Below, in pieces: positions 19,971 through 29,829 of a DNA stretch of 64,000 bases. Origin of the DNA: Lysobacter helvus (GTDB lineage Bacteria; Pseudomonadota; Gammaproteobacteria; Xanthomonadales; Xanthomonadaceae); assembly GCF_018406645.1 (NCBI RefSeq), contig NZ_AP024546.1:620001-684000 (forward strand), in the 5' to 3' direction. Position 1 is the stretch's first letter; each line of letters opens with the position of its first letter. A program made the position numbers and the translations under genes. The notes under the pieces are model-generated. The model did not search any database. It was not told the DNA's origin and saw nothing but the letters and a program-made list of their open reading frames with translations.

Positions 19971-22127
19971 TCAGGTCGCACGCCGCGCATCCTCCACGCC
20001 CGGCACCGCGGCGAGCTTGCCCAGCAGCGACGACAACTGGCCGTAGTCCTCCACCCGCAGGCGCAGGCCCAGGCGCACGCGGCCGGTGCCGCGTTCCGGG
20101 TCGCTGTGGATGCCGGAGACGTGCGCGTTTTCCTGCGCGATCAGGTTGGTGACGTCCTTGAGCAGCCACTTGCGATCCAGCGCGAGCAGTTGCACGTCGA
20201 CATCGTGCCCGCCGTGCGCCCCGCCCCACTCCACCGGTATCGCGCGCTGCGGTTGCGCGGCGGCCAGGCGCGTGTACGTCGCGCATCCGGCGCGATGCAC
20301 CGACACGCCCTTGCCGCGCGTGAGGTAACCGACGATGGGTTCGCCCGGCAACGGCTGGCAGCAGCGCGCCGGTTGCGCGAGCAGGTTGCCGACGCCCTGG
20401 ATGGTGAAGTCGGACCGCTGCTTCTTCGACGGTGCGCGCGAGACCACCGGCGAGGCGATCGGTTCGGGTTCGGACTGCGCGCGCTCGTATTCCAGCAGCG
20501 CGCGACCGACCTGGTGCGGCCCGACGTCGCCCAACGCCACCAGCACGACGAGGTCGTCCTCGGTGCTGACGTTGAACTTCGCGAACACCGGCGACAGGTC
20601 GGCCTTCGCAAGGCCGAGGCGCTTGAGTTCGCGTTCCAGCAGGTCGCGGCCGGCGGTGAGGTTGCGCGCGCGGTCGAGCTTGTGGAACCAGCTGCGCACC
20701 TTTTCGCGCGAGCGCGGGCTGGCCAGGAACTTGTTGGACGCGACCAGCCAGTCGCGCCGCGGTTCGCCGACTTTCGCCGTGAGGATCTCGATGCGATCGC
20801 CGCTGCGCAGCACGTGGTCGAGCGGCACGATGCGCCCGTCGATCTTCGCGCCGCGGCACCGATGCCCGACTTCGGTGTGCACGTGGTAGGCGAAATCGAG
20901 CGGCGTGGCACCCTGCGGCAAGTCGATGACTTCACCGCGCGGCGTGAGCACGTAGATGCGGTCTTCGGCCAGCTCGCTGTCGAGCTCGCGCAGCATCCCG
21001 CCTTCTTCGCTCTCCAGCAGCTGGCGCATCCACGCGATGCGTTTTTCCATCGCCGCGTCCGCCGTCTTGCTGGCGTGGCCGCGGCCTTCCTTGTACTTCC
21101 AGTGCGCGGCGACGCCGAGCTCGGCCTGCGCATGCATCTCGTGCGTGCGGATCTGCACTTCGAGCGTCTTGCCTTCCGGCCCGATCACCGCGGTGTGCAG
21201 CGAGCGGTAGTCATTGCGCTTGGGGCGTGCGATGTAGTCGTCGAACTCCGCGGGCACCGGCAGCCACAACGCGTGCACGACGCCGAGCACCGCGTAGCAG
21301 GCCGGCACGTCGTCGACCAGCACGCGCACCGCGCGCAGGTCGTACAGCTCGCCGATCGGCACGTTCTTCTTCTGCATCTTCTTCCAGATGCTGTAGATGT
21401 GCTTCGGGCGCCCGGCCACGTCGCCGCGGATGCCCTGCGCAGCCAGCGCGTCGCGCAACTGCGTCTTCACGTCTTCGACGAAACGCTCGCGCCCGCTGCG
21501 CTTGTCGTCGAGCAGGCGCGCGATCTGCTGGTACGTCGCAGGTTCGAGGTAACGGAACGCGAGGTCTTCCAATTCCCACTTCAACTGCCAGATGCCGAGG
21601 CGGTTGGCGAGCGGCGCGTGGATGTCGCGCGTGAGTTGCGCGAGCGCGCGGCGCTGGTCTTCGGGCAGCGCGGACGCCAGGCGCAACCGCGCGAGGTGCC
21701 GCGACAGCAACACCAGCACCACGCGCAGGTCGCGCACGATCGCGAGCAGCAAACGACGCAGGCCTTCACTGTTGCCGATGCCGCGTTGTTCGGCGTGCAG
21801 CGCCCACACTTGCGCGGCGGCACGCTGGCCTTCCAGCAGCGCGGCGATGTTCGGATATTCTCGATCGATCGTCGCGCGCAAGGGCGCCTGCACCGCGGGC
21901 AACGCATGCAGGATCGCCGCGGCGGTCACTTCGCCATCCGCGCCGAGGCGCGCGAGCGAGGCCAGCGTGTCGATCAGCACCGCGGGCGCATCCGGCGCGC
22001 CGACGAAGGGATCGCCCGGCGTGCGCAGCATCGCGTCGCGCAACGCCGGCGCGATCGCGTTCGCGGGCGCCTGCGAAAGCAGCGCCGGGAAGTCGAAGGC
22101 GGGGGCGAGGGGCGAGGGGGCGTTCAA
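19971..22127 (-). CDS. relA: RelA, ribosome-associated (p)ppGpp synthetase
   Basis: Stringent-response enzyme of 718 residues that makes (p)ppGpp from ATP and GTP/GDP on stalled ribosomes. Domain order: a degenerate hydrolase region without the HD motif, the synthetase domain (NDYRSLHTAV, EVQIRT, HAQAELGVAAHWKYK), TGS (VLTPRGEVIDLPQGATPLDF), helical and zinc-finger region (CCQPLPGEPIVGYLTRGKGV), and ACT. The synthetase carries EFDD, the EXDD form of monofunctional RelA rather than the RXKD of bifunctional SpoT, so hydrolysis is not expected. The start is uncertain: the frame opens with TTG at 22127 and no ATG lies nearby. Confidence 0.94.
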   Translation of the reverse strand: MNAPSPLAPAFDFPALLSQAPANAIAPALRDAMLRTPGDPFVGAPDAPAVLIDTLASLARLGADGEVTAAAILHALPAVQAPLRATIDREYPNIAALLEGQRAAAQVWALHAEQRGIGNSEGLRRLLLAIVRDLRVVLVLLSRHLARLRLASALPEDQRRALAQLTRDIHAPLANRLGIWQLKWELEDLAFRYLEPATYQQIARLLDDKRSGRERFVEDVKTQLRDALAAQGIRGDVAGRPKHIYSIWKKMQKKNVPIGELYDLRAVRVLVDDVPACYAVLGVVHALWLPVPAEFDDYIARPKRNDYRSLHTAVIGPEGKTLEVQIRTHEMHAQAELGVAAHWKYKEGRGHASKTADAAMEKRIAWMRQLLESEEGGMLRELDSELAEDRIYVLTPRGEVIDLPQGATPLDFAYHVHTEVGHRCRGAKIDGRIVPLDHVLRSGDRIEILTAKVGEPRRDWLVASNKFLASPRSREKVRSWFHKLDRARNLTAGRDLLERELKRLGLAKADLSPVFAKFNVSTEDDLVVLVALGDVGPHQVGRALLEYERAQSEPEPIASPVVSRAPSKKQRSDFTIQGVGNLLAQPARCCQPLPGEPIVGYLTRGKGVSVHRAGCATYTRLAAAQPQRAIPVEWGGAHGGHDVDVQLLALDRKWLLKDVTNLIAQENAHVSGIHSDPERGTGRVRLGLRLRVEDYGQLSSLLGKLAAVPGVEDARRAT

Positions 22128-22176
22128 GCAGCAGGTCCGGTGGTGAGGTCACACTAGCGCGAAAGAGGTAAAGGCC

Positions 22177-22258
22177 GGGACCAGGGACCGGGGACCAGGG
22201 ACCGGGAAGATCAAGAGCGTTGGCTCTTCCTGGTCCCCGGTCCCCGGTCCCCGGTCCC
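22177..22258. repeat. GGGACC tandem repeats in a large inverted repeat over the hrpA stop codon
   Basis: Left arm 22177-22206 is built from GGGACC(A/G)GG units. Right arm 22229-22258 is its reverse complement with three mismatches in 30. Between them lies a perfect inner hairpin, AAGAGC (22213-22218), loop GTTG, GCTCTT (22223-22228). The hrpA stop codon (22211-22213) lies inside the structure, so the right arm codes for the last hrpA residues (GTGDRGPGTRKSQRS). The hairpin could end hrpA transcription or slow 3' decay, although no U-run follows. Confidence 0.85.
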
Positions 22259-25200
22259 GAGATCTCGCAAGCGCTGCGCCAGCCGCTTCGGCGACACCCC
22301 CGCCCGCGCGCCCAGTTCCTGCGCGAACAGCGACACGCGCAGTTCCTCCAGGTCCCAGCGCAACGCCTGCCAGTCCGGTTCGCCCAGCAGGTCATTGGCG
22401 GCCGCCGACGCCACCGCATCGGCGAAGGGCTTGAGCTCCAGCATCCGGGCCTGGTCCTTGCCCGGGTCGCGCAGGGCGCGTTCGCTGCGCAGCACCAGTG
22501 CGCGCAGGTAACGCGGGTAATCGGCGAGCGCGGTGGCGGGCACGTCGCGCAGGAAGCCCGGCGGCACCAACTGCGCGAGCTGCGCCCGCATGTCGTCCAG
22601 GTTGCCCGAGGCCCAGCCGACCAGCTTCGGGTCCAGGCCCGCGCGCACGTCGGCCACCAGCCCGAGGATCGCCTGCGCCTGCTGCAGGCGCGCCATCGCT
22701 TCGGGGAACAGGCCCTTGGCAATCGCATCGCGGCGGTGCGCGAAGGCGTCCGCGTCGCGGATGTCCTCCAGCCCCTGCGCGGACAGGGCGGCGAATGCCC
22801 CATCGACCAGGTCCGCGCGCAGGCGGTCGCTGTCGTTGCCCGCCATCGTGCGCGGCGCGGCGGATTCGATGGCCGCATACAACAACGCGGTCTTCGGCTG
22901 GACGGGCAACTGCTTGCGCGCCTGCTTCAAGCGATCGGCGAGCGCGAGGTGCAGCAAGCGCCGCACGCCTTCGGGATGGCGCCGCGCGGCTTCCTCGCGA
23001 TTGGCGTGCACGTGCAGCGCAACGCTGTCGCCGCGATCCTCGAGCGCGGGATACGCAGGCACGCCGCCCGCGCCCGGCACGGAGACGGGAATCGCGCGCT
23101 CGGGAAACACGACCAGCCCCTGCGCCGCCATGCCTTCGGAGGCACGCGCCGCAAACGCCGCTTCTGCGCGCGCACTGAATCGTTCGCGCAATTCCGAAAG
23201 GTCGCGCGTCTCCGCAAGCACCCGCGCTTCACCCCCGGTCCCTGGTCCCCGGTCCCGGGTCCCCGCATCGAGCAGTCGCAGGTTCGCGTGGAAATGCGCC
23301 TCCACCGTTTCCGGTGCGAAATCGGTCGTCGCCACCGCCACGCCCGTCAGCTTGTGCAGGAAGCGCGCAAGCGCGCCTTCGATGCTGTCCGCCGTCGGTT
23401 CCGGGAACGCCTCCGCGAACGCGCGCGCGAAATCCGGCGCCGGCACGAAGTTGCGCCGCAATGCCTTCGGCAACGACTTGATGAGCGCCGCGGCCTTGTC
23501 GGCGATGAACCCGGGCGCCAGCCACGACAAGCGCGCCGGATCCAGCGCATTCAACAAATGCAGCGGCACCACGATCGTCATGCCGTCGTCCGGCGCGCCC
23601 GGTTCGAAGCGATACCGCACCGCCAGCCGCGCATCGCCCAGCGCAAGCCACGGCGGGAACCGCATCGCGTCGCTCTGGTCGCCGACCATCAGGTCGGCGA
23701 GCGACCAGTCGAGCGCGAGCTTCGCCTCCTTCGACAACCGCCCGTACCAAGCATCCAGCGCCTGCGCGTTGTGCACGTGCGGCGGCAGGCGATCGAGGTA
23801 CCACTGCGCCTGCCACTCCTCGTCGACCACCAGACCTGCGCGGCGCTGCTTGGCTTCTTCTTCCTTCGCCTTCGCCAGCGTGGCCAGGTTGCGCGGCAGG
23901 AACGCACTGCGCGTGTTGATCTCGCCCGTCAGCAACGCATCGCGCACGAAGATCTGCCGCGCTTCTTCCGGGAACAGCGCGCCGTAATGGATCGGGCGCT
24001 TGGGCGCGAGCACCAGGCCAAACAGGGAAATCTGTTCGCTGCCGACCACGCGCCCCTGCGAACGCGCCCAGCGCGGATCGTGCTGGCGCCGGGCAAGCAG
24101 GTGCGGCAGCGCGTCGATCGCCCATTCGGGTTCGATCGCGGCGTTGGTGAGCGACCACACGCGCTCGGTATCGAGGAGCGTTGCGGACAACACCCACGGC
24201 GGTGGCTTCTTCGCCAGCGGCGAGCCCGGGAACAACTGGAACTTGCGCCCGCGCGGCCCGTCGTACAGCCCGCGATCGCCGCGGTTGCCGAGTTGCGTCG
24301 GCAAGCCCGTCATCAACGCGCGGTGCAAATCCGCGTAATGCGCGTCCGTGTCGTTCTGCTGCCAGCCCAGTTCGTCGCACAGCAGTTTCAGCTGGCGATG
24401 CAGTTCGCGCCATTCGCGCAGGCGCAGGAAGCCGAGGAAGTGTTTCTCGGCCCACGCGCGCAGCTTCGACTGCGTGAGGTCTTCGTGCGCGACGCGGTAG
24501 GCGTCCCACAGCTTGAGGATGCCGACGAATTCCGACTTCGGATCGGCGAACAGCGCATGCGCCGTGTCGGCCGCGCCGCGCTGGTCCGACGGACGCTCGC
24601 GCGGATCCTGGATGCCGAGGAACGCGGCGATGACGAGCATCTCGCGCAGGCAGCCGATGTCCTTCGCCGCCACCAGCATGCGCGCCAGCTTCACGTCCAC
24701 CGGCATCCGCGCCATCGTGCGGCCGATCGCGGTGAGCTTGCGCGCCTGGCGTGCTTCGTTGGAGCCGCCCTCTTCCACCGCACCAAGTTCATGCAGCTGC
24801 TGCCAGCCATCCGCCACCGCGCGCGGATCGGGCGGTTCGAGGAACGGGAAGTCTTCGATGCCGCCCAGGCCCAGCGACAGCATCCGCAGGATCACGCCCG
24901 CGAGCGCGGCGCGGCGGATTTCCGGATCGGTGAAGCGCGCGCGCGATTCGAAATCCGGTTCCGAATACAGGCGATAGCACGTGCCCGGCGCGATGCGCCC
25001 GCACCGCCCCTTGCGCTGGTCGGCACTGGCCTGGCTGATCGGTTCGATGTGCAGGCGATCGAGTTTCTGCCGCGGGCTGTAGCGCTTCACGCGCGCCAGG
25101 CCCGGATCGACCACCGCGTGGATGCGCGGCACGGTCAACGAGGTTTCCGCCACGTTGGTCGCGAGCACGATGCGCCGCTGCGGGCCGGGATTGAACACGC

Positions 25201-26197
25201 GGTCCTGGTCGCGCGCGGACAGGCGCGCATACAGCGGCAGGATTTCGGTGTGGCGATACTTGCGGCGTTCCAGCGCCTGGTGCGCGTCGCGGATTTCACG
25301 CTCGCCCGGCAGGAAGATCAGCGTGTCGCCCATCGGGCGTTCGCGCGCGATTTCGTCGAAGGCCGCGACGATGCCGTCGAGCGTGGTGCGATCGCCTGCC
25401 TCGTCGCCTTCGCCTTCCAGCGGGCGATAGCGCACTTCCACCGGATACCCGCGCCCTTCCACGCTCACCACCGGCGCATCGTTGAAGTGCGCCGCGAAGC
25501 GCGCGGTGTCGATGGTCGCCGAGGTCACGATGACCTTGAGATCGCGCCGGCGTTCGAGCAGCTGCTTCAGGTACCCCAGCAGGAAATCGATGTTGAGGCT
25601 GCGCTCGTGCGCTTCGTCCACGATGATCGTGTCGTACGCCGACAGCCAGCGATCGGACTGGATTTCCGCCAGCAGGATGCCGTCGGTCATGAACTTGATC
25701 GCGGTCTGCTCCGACACGTGGTCGGTGAAGCGCACCTGGAACCCCACGGCCCCGCCCACCGGCACCTGCAATTCCTCGGCGACGCGTCGCGCCACCGCGC
25801 GCGCGGCGATGCGGCGCGGCTGCGTGCAGCCGATCATCCCGGCGGCGCCGCGGCCCGCGGCCAGGCACAGCTTCGGGATCTGCGTGGTCTTGCCCGAGCC
25901 GGTTTCGCCCGCGATCACCACCACCGGGTGCTTGCGGATCAGTTCGACGATGCGTTCGGCTTCCGCCGCGATCGGCAGGTCCGGTGCCACCCCGGCCTTC
26001 GGCAAGGCGGCCGCGCGGGCCTCGCGCACGGTGACCGAGCGCTGCAGCGCCTGGGCGAAGGCATCGCGCAAAGCCTCGTCTTCCGGCTTCGCGTTCCAGC
26101 GCTGCCAGAGGCCGAGCAGGCGGCCGCGGTCCTTCGAGAGCGCGCCCTCGATGGCGTTGCGGGCCCGCCCTGACGCGGTCTTTGCACTCGATTCCAT
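22211..26197 (-). CDS. hrpA: HrpA, DEAH-box ATP-dependent RNA helicase
   Basis: Large RNA helicase of 1328 residues, close to the 1300 of E. coli HrpA, which acts on stalled or collided ribosomes. The N-terminus has Walker A (GETGSGKTTQ), DEAH (VDEAHERSLN), SAT (VTSATID) and QRKGRCGRIAPG, followed by helicase-associated and DUF3418-type regions. I start at ATG 26197 (MESSAK); two further in-frame ATGs lie upstream at 26221 and 26224. The 3' end and an internal site near 23233-23264 are made of GGGACC repeats, giving TRDRGPGTG-type residues foreign to the family. It is divergent from dps. Confidence 0.95.
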   Translation of the reverse strand: MESSAKTASGRARNAIEGALSKDRGRLLGLWQRWNAKPEDEALRDAFAQALQRSVTVREARAAALPKAGVAPDLPIAAEAERIVELIRKHPVVVIAGETGSGKTTQIPKLCLAAGRGAAGMIGCTQPRRIAARAVARRVAEELQVPVGGAVGFQVRFTDHVSEQTAIKFMTDGILLAEIQSDRWLSAYDTIIVDEAHERSLNIDFLLGYLKQLLERRRDLKVIVTSATIDTARFAAHFNDAPVVSVEGRGYPVEVRYRPLEGEGDEAGDRTTLDGIVAAFDEIARERPMGDTLIFLPGEREIRDAHQALERRKYRHTEILPLYARLSARDQDRVFNPGPQRRIVLATNVAETSLTVPRIHAVVDPGLARVKRYSPRQKLDRLHIEPISQASADQRKGRCGRIAPGTCYRLYSEPDFESRARFTDPEIRRAALAGVILRMLSLGLGGIEDFPFLEPPDPRAVADGWQQLHELGAVEEGGSNEARQARKLTAIGRTMARMPVDVKLARMLVAAKDIGCLREMLVIAAFLGIQDPRERPSDQRGAADTAHALFADPKSEFVGILKLWDAYRVAHEDLTQSKLRAWAEKHFLGFLRLREWRELHRQLKLLCDELGWQQNDTDAHYADLHRALMTGLPTQLGNRGDRGLYDGPRGRKFQLFPGSPLAKKPPPWVLSATLLDTERVWSLTNAAIEPEWAIDALPHLLARRQHDPRWARSQGRVVGSEQISLFGLVLAPKRPIHYGALFPEEARQIFVRDALLTGEINTRSAFLPRNLATLAKAKEEEAKQRRAGLVVDEEWQAQWYLDRLPPHVHNAQALDAWYGRLSKEAKLALDWSLADLMVGDQSDAMRFPPWLALGDARLAVRYRFEPGAPDDGMTIVVPLHLLNALDPARLSWLAPGFIADKAAALIKSLPKALRRNFVPAPDFARAFAEAFPEPTADSIEGALARFLHKLTGVAVATTDFAPETVEAHFHANLRLLDAGTRDRGPGTGGEARVLAETRDLSELRERFSARAEAAFAARASEGMAAQGLVVFPERAIPVSVPGAGGVPAYPALEDRGDSVALHVHANREEAARRHPEGVRRLLHLALADRLKQARKQLPVQPKTALLYAAIESAAPRTMAGNDSDRLRADLVDGAFAALSAQGLEDIRDADAFAHRRDAIAKGLFPEAMARLQQAQAILGLVADVRAGLDPKLVGWASGNLDDMRAQLAQLVPPGFLRDVPATALADYPRYLRALVLRSERALRDPGKDQARMLELKPFADAVASAAANDLLGEPDWQALRWDLEELRVSLFAQELGARAGVSPKRLAQRLRDLGTGDRGPGTRKSQRS
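23233..23264 (-). repeat. GGGACC repeat copy inside the hrpA coding sequence
   Basis: A run of GGGACC(C/G/A)GG-type units, read on the minus strand, falls in frame and codes for about ten residues (GTRDRGPGTG) between the DUF3418-type segments of HrpA. Units are the same as in the inverted repeat at the hrpA 3' end about 1 kb away. It keeps the frame open and probably forms a loop that the enzyme tolerates. Confidence 0.8.
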
Positions 26198-26307
26198 ACA
26201 CTGCCTGTTGATAGCCGCCATCAATCACTGCGGCAGCGACAATCGATTTCCCGAGTCGCCGCCGCCCCACTATTGTGATCGCAACCCCCCACCTGGAGCG
26301 CATGCGC

Positions 26308-26835
26308 ATGGGCAAGTCCGAGAAATCCCTGTCCGAGGATCCGAACCTGGGTGCCAACGCCCCCGACATCGACATCGGCATCAACGCCGACGATCGCAAG
26401 GCCATTTCCGAATCCCTGATGCAGGTGCTGGCCGACGCCTTCACGCTGTACCTGAAGACGCACAACTTCCACTGGAACATCACCGGCAAGATGTTCAACA
26501 GCCTGCACCTGATGTTCGAGACCCAGTACAACGAGCAGTGGATCGCGCTGGACGAGATCGCCGAGCGCATCCGCGCGCTGGGCTACAACGTGCCGGCCTC
26601 GTACAAGGATTTCCAGCGCCTGAGCACCATCAAGGACGACACCACGGTGGAACACACCGACTGGCGCGAAATGGTCCGCCAGCTCACGCTGGGCAACGAA
26701 GCCGTCAGCCGCACCGCGCGCAAGAGCCTGGAAATCGCCGACAAGGCCGGCGACGACCCGACGGTGGACATGCTGACCTCGCGCCTGAAGGTGCACGAGA
26801 AGAATGCGTGGATGCTGCGCTCGCTGCTGCAATGA
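26308..26835 (+). CDS. dps: Dps, DNA-binding ferritin-like protein
   Basis: Miniferritin of 175 residues that stores iron, using peroxide as oxidant, and protects DNA. Ferroxidase-site residues are visible in LKTHNFHWNITG and in EQWIALDEIAERIRALG, shared between subunits in the dodecamer. The Lys/Asp-rich N-terminal tail could contact DNA. ATG 26308 has GGAG nine bases upstream; ATG 26302, two codons earlier, is only three bases from it. It is divergent from hrpA. No OxyR site was recognised in the 110-base gap. Confidence 0.93.
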   Translation: MGKSEKSLSEDPNLGANAPDIDIGINADDRKAISESLMQVLADAFTLYLKTHNFHWNITGKMFNSLHLMFETQYNEQWIALDEIAERIRALGYNVPASYKDFQRLSTIKDDTTVEHTDWREMVRQLTLGNEAVSRTARKSLEIADKAGDDPTVDMLTSRLKVHEKNAWMLRSLLQ

Positions 26836-26897
26836 TCCGCTGATTTGCCGGCGTCGTTCCGCCCGGGACGGCGCCGGTCTCGCGTAACCTGTGCGGC

Positions 26898-28703
<1,806 letters not shown>

Positions 28704-28709
28704 CGCAAC

Positions 28710-28741
28710 GAAGCCGGAAAAGCGTGGGCTTTTCCGGCTTC
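28710..28741. terminator. Hairpin terminator between recQ and the convergent small gene
   Basis: Perfect 13-bp inverted repeat, GAAGCCGGAAAAG (28710-28722) and CTTTTCCGGCTTC (28729-28741), with a six-base loop. Each arm contains a short A or T run. No T-tract follows on the plus side, so termination may be partial or Rho-assisted. It would serve both convergent genes. Confidence 0.65.
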
Positions 28742-28765
28742 GCACCTGATCAAGGGTGGTGTTGC

Positions 28766-28957
28766 TTAGCGGTGGCTGCTGTCGTCGCGCGGCGGGGCGG
28801 ACGTGCCGGGCTTCTTGTCCTGGCTACGATCGTCCTGCTTGTTCTGGGTCTGCTGCGTGGTCTTGCCCGAGTCCTTGCCCTGGCCTTCCTGGCGCTGGCC
28901 GGAGCCCTGGCCCATGTTGCTGCCCATGTTGCCGCGGTCGTTCTGGTTGTTGCCCAT
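28766..28957 (-). CDS. Small Gln/Gly/Asp-rich disordered protein
   Basis: A 63-residue, entirely hydrophilic protein starting MGNNQNDRGNMGSNMGQG and ending in a Lys/Asp/Pro-rich tail (DKKPGTSAPPRDDSSHR). It has no hydrophobic core, so it should be intrinsically disordered. GGAG lies ten bases before the ATG. Composition recalls small stress-induced hydrophilic proteins, but no family signature (such as KGG repeats) is present. It lies alone between recQ and an unknown gene. Function unknown; it could be a spurious frame, though the ribosome-binding site and composition argue for a real gene. Confidence 0.6.
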   Translation of the reverse strand: MGNNQNDRGNMGSNMGQGSGQRQEGQGKDSGKTTQQTQNKQDDRSQDKKPGTSAPPRDDSSHR

Positions 28958-29158
28958 CGTGTGCTTACTCCTCTCTTGCGATTGGTTGGTGCCGATGTCC
29001 GACTTGCGTCGGTGGTGACACTCTGCAAGAGCACGCATGAGAAATACGTGAGATGCGCGCGCATTCATGCGATGCATTGGTTCGCTTCAGAGATGTGCAG
29101 GTGTGTCGACGAATTCGAATGCGCATGTTTGCGGATTCAGCAACGTGCAAGCGGGCGT

Positions 29159-29674
29159 TCAACCCACCGACGACAAACGCGGCAGCAAGGCTTCCGGCAA
29201 CACTTCCGACAAGCGTTCGCGCACGCGCGCGCCGTAACTGGCCGTCGTCGTGGCACACAAATGCGCGAGTCCCTCCAGCAAGCGTTCGACCAGCAACGCT
29301 TCGTCGCCGGTGGACTGGATCGCAAGGCGCAGGTCGGCCGCTTCGGTGCTGCGTTGCAGTTGCAGCATGTCGATGAGGTACATCTTCGCGGCCACCAGCG
29401 AACGACGTCGCGCGGCAGGTGCCTGCGTGGCGACGGGCCCCACGCGCGGTGCGATTTCCATCGCCACCGGCGCACGCGTCGAAGGCGACAGGTATCCCTC
29501 GCGCACCAGCCGATCGACGGCCGGCCGGATGTCCTCGCCCAGCATCGCGATCACATCCTCCAGCGTGCGGCGTCCGTCCGCGAGGATCAGGATGCGCCGC
29601 TCGCGCATGTCCACGCCACCGCGCGTTCCGCCCGCGAGCACGTCGCGCGCCTTGTCCGTCTTCCCCAGTTGCAT
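29159..29674 (-). CDS. Unknown cytoplasmic protein with a possible winged-helix segment
   Basis: A 171-residue protein with no signal peptide or membrane segment. Residues about 22-66 (RERRILILADGRRTLEDVIA, then AVDRLVREGYL) look like a helix-turn-helix/winged-helix fold, as in small regulatory proteins. The rest is helical (MYLIDMLQLQRSTEAADLRL). GGGAGGG stands seven bases before the ATG, so the start is good. It is divergent from the metallophosphoesterase gene with 155 bases between them. I do not recognise the family; a regulatory role is only a guess. Confidence 0.7.
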   Translation of the reverse strand: MQLGKTDKARDVLAGGTRGGVDMRERRILILADGRRTLEDVIAMLGEDIRPAVDRLVREGYLSPSTRAPVAMEIAPRVGPVATQAPAARRRSLVAAKMYLIDMLQLQRSTEAADLRLAIQSTGDEALLVERLLEGLAHLCATTTASYGARVRERLSEVLPEALLPRLSSVG

Positions 29675-29757
29675 GTCGGTTCCCTCCCCTGGGCGCGCAA
29701 GGCTATCGGGCGCAGATGGACGATCGATGACACGCCGGTGGCCACGCCGTCACCGCG

Positions 29758-29786
29758 TTGTCGCGTGCGTGTCATCGCCGTGTCGC
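29758..29786 (+). promoter_or_regulatory. Possible PhoB-binding site (Pho box)
   Basis: Three seven-base half-sites with an 11-base period: TTGTCGC (29758), GTGTCAT (29769) and GTGTCGC (29780), each separated by four bases. The PhoB consensus half-site is CTGTCAT/C with the same 7+4 spacing. The array ends 43 bases before the metallophosphoesterase ATG. A second reading is an inverted repeat, GATGACAC (29726) with GTGTCATC (29769). No clear -10 follows. Confidence 0.4.
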
Positions 29787-29829
29787 GCAGCGGCGCGAGC
29801 CTGCGCGCATCGCCAATGCCGGAGTCCGC

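Noticed and set aside
22177-22258. Possible CRISPR array
   Set aside because: Units are under 15 bases, directly adjoining, with no spacers and in inverted arrangement; no cas genes.
22220-26173. A 1317-codon plus-strand frame opposite hrpA
   Set aside because: Antisense of a helicase with all its motifs; no protein-like features.
26860-26887. An ECF promoter before recQ (CGTAA at 26883)
   Set aside because: No TGNATCC element lies 16 bases upstream, so the CGTAA is likely chance.
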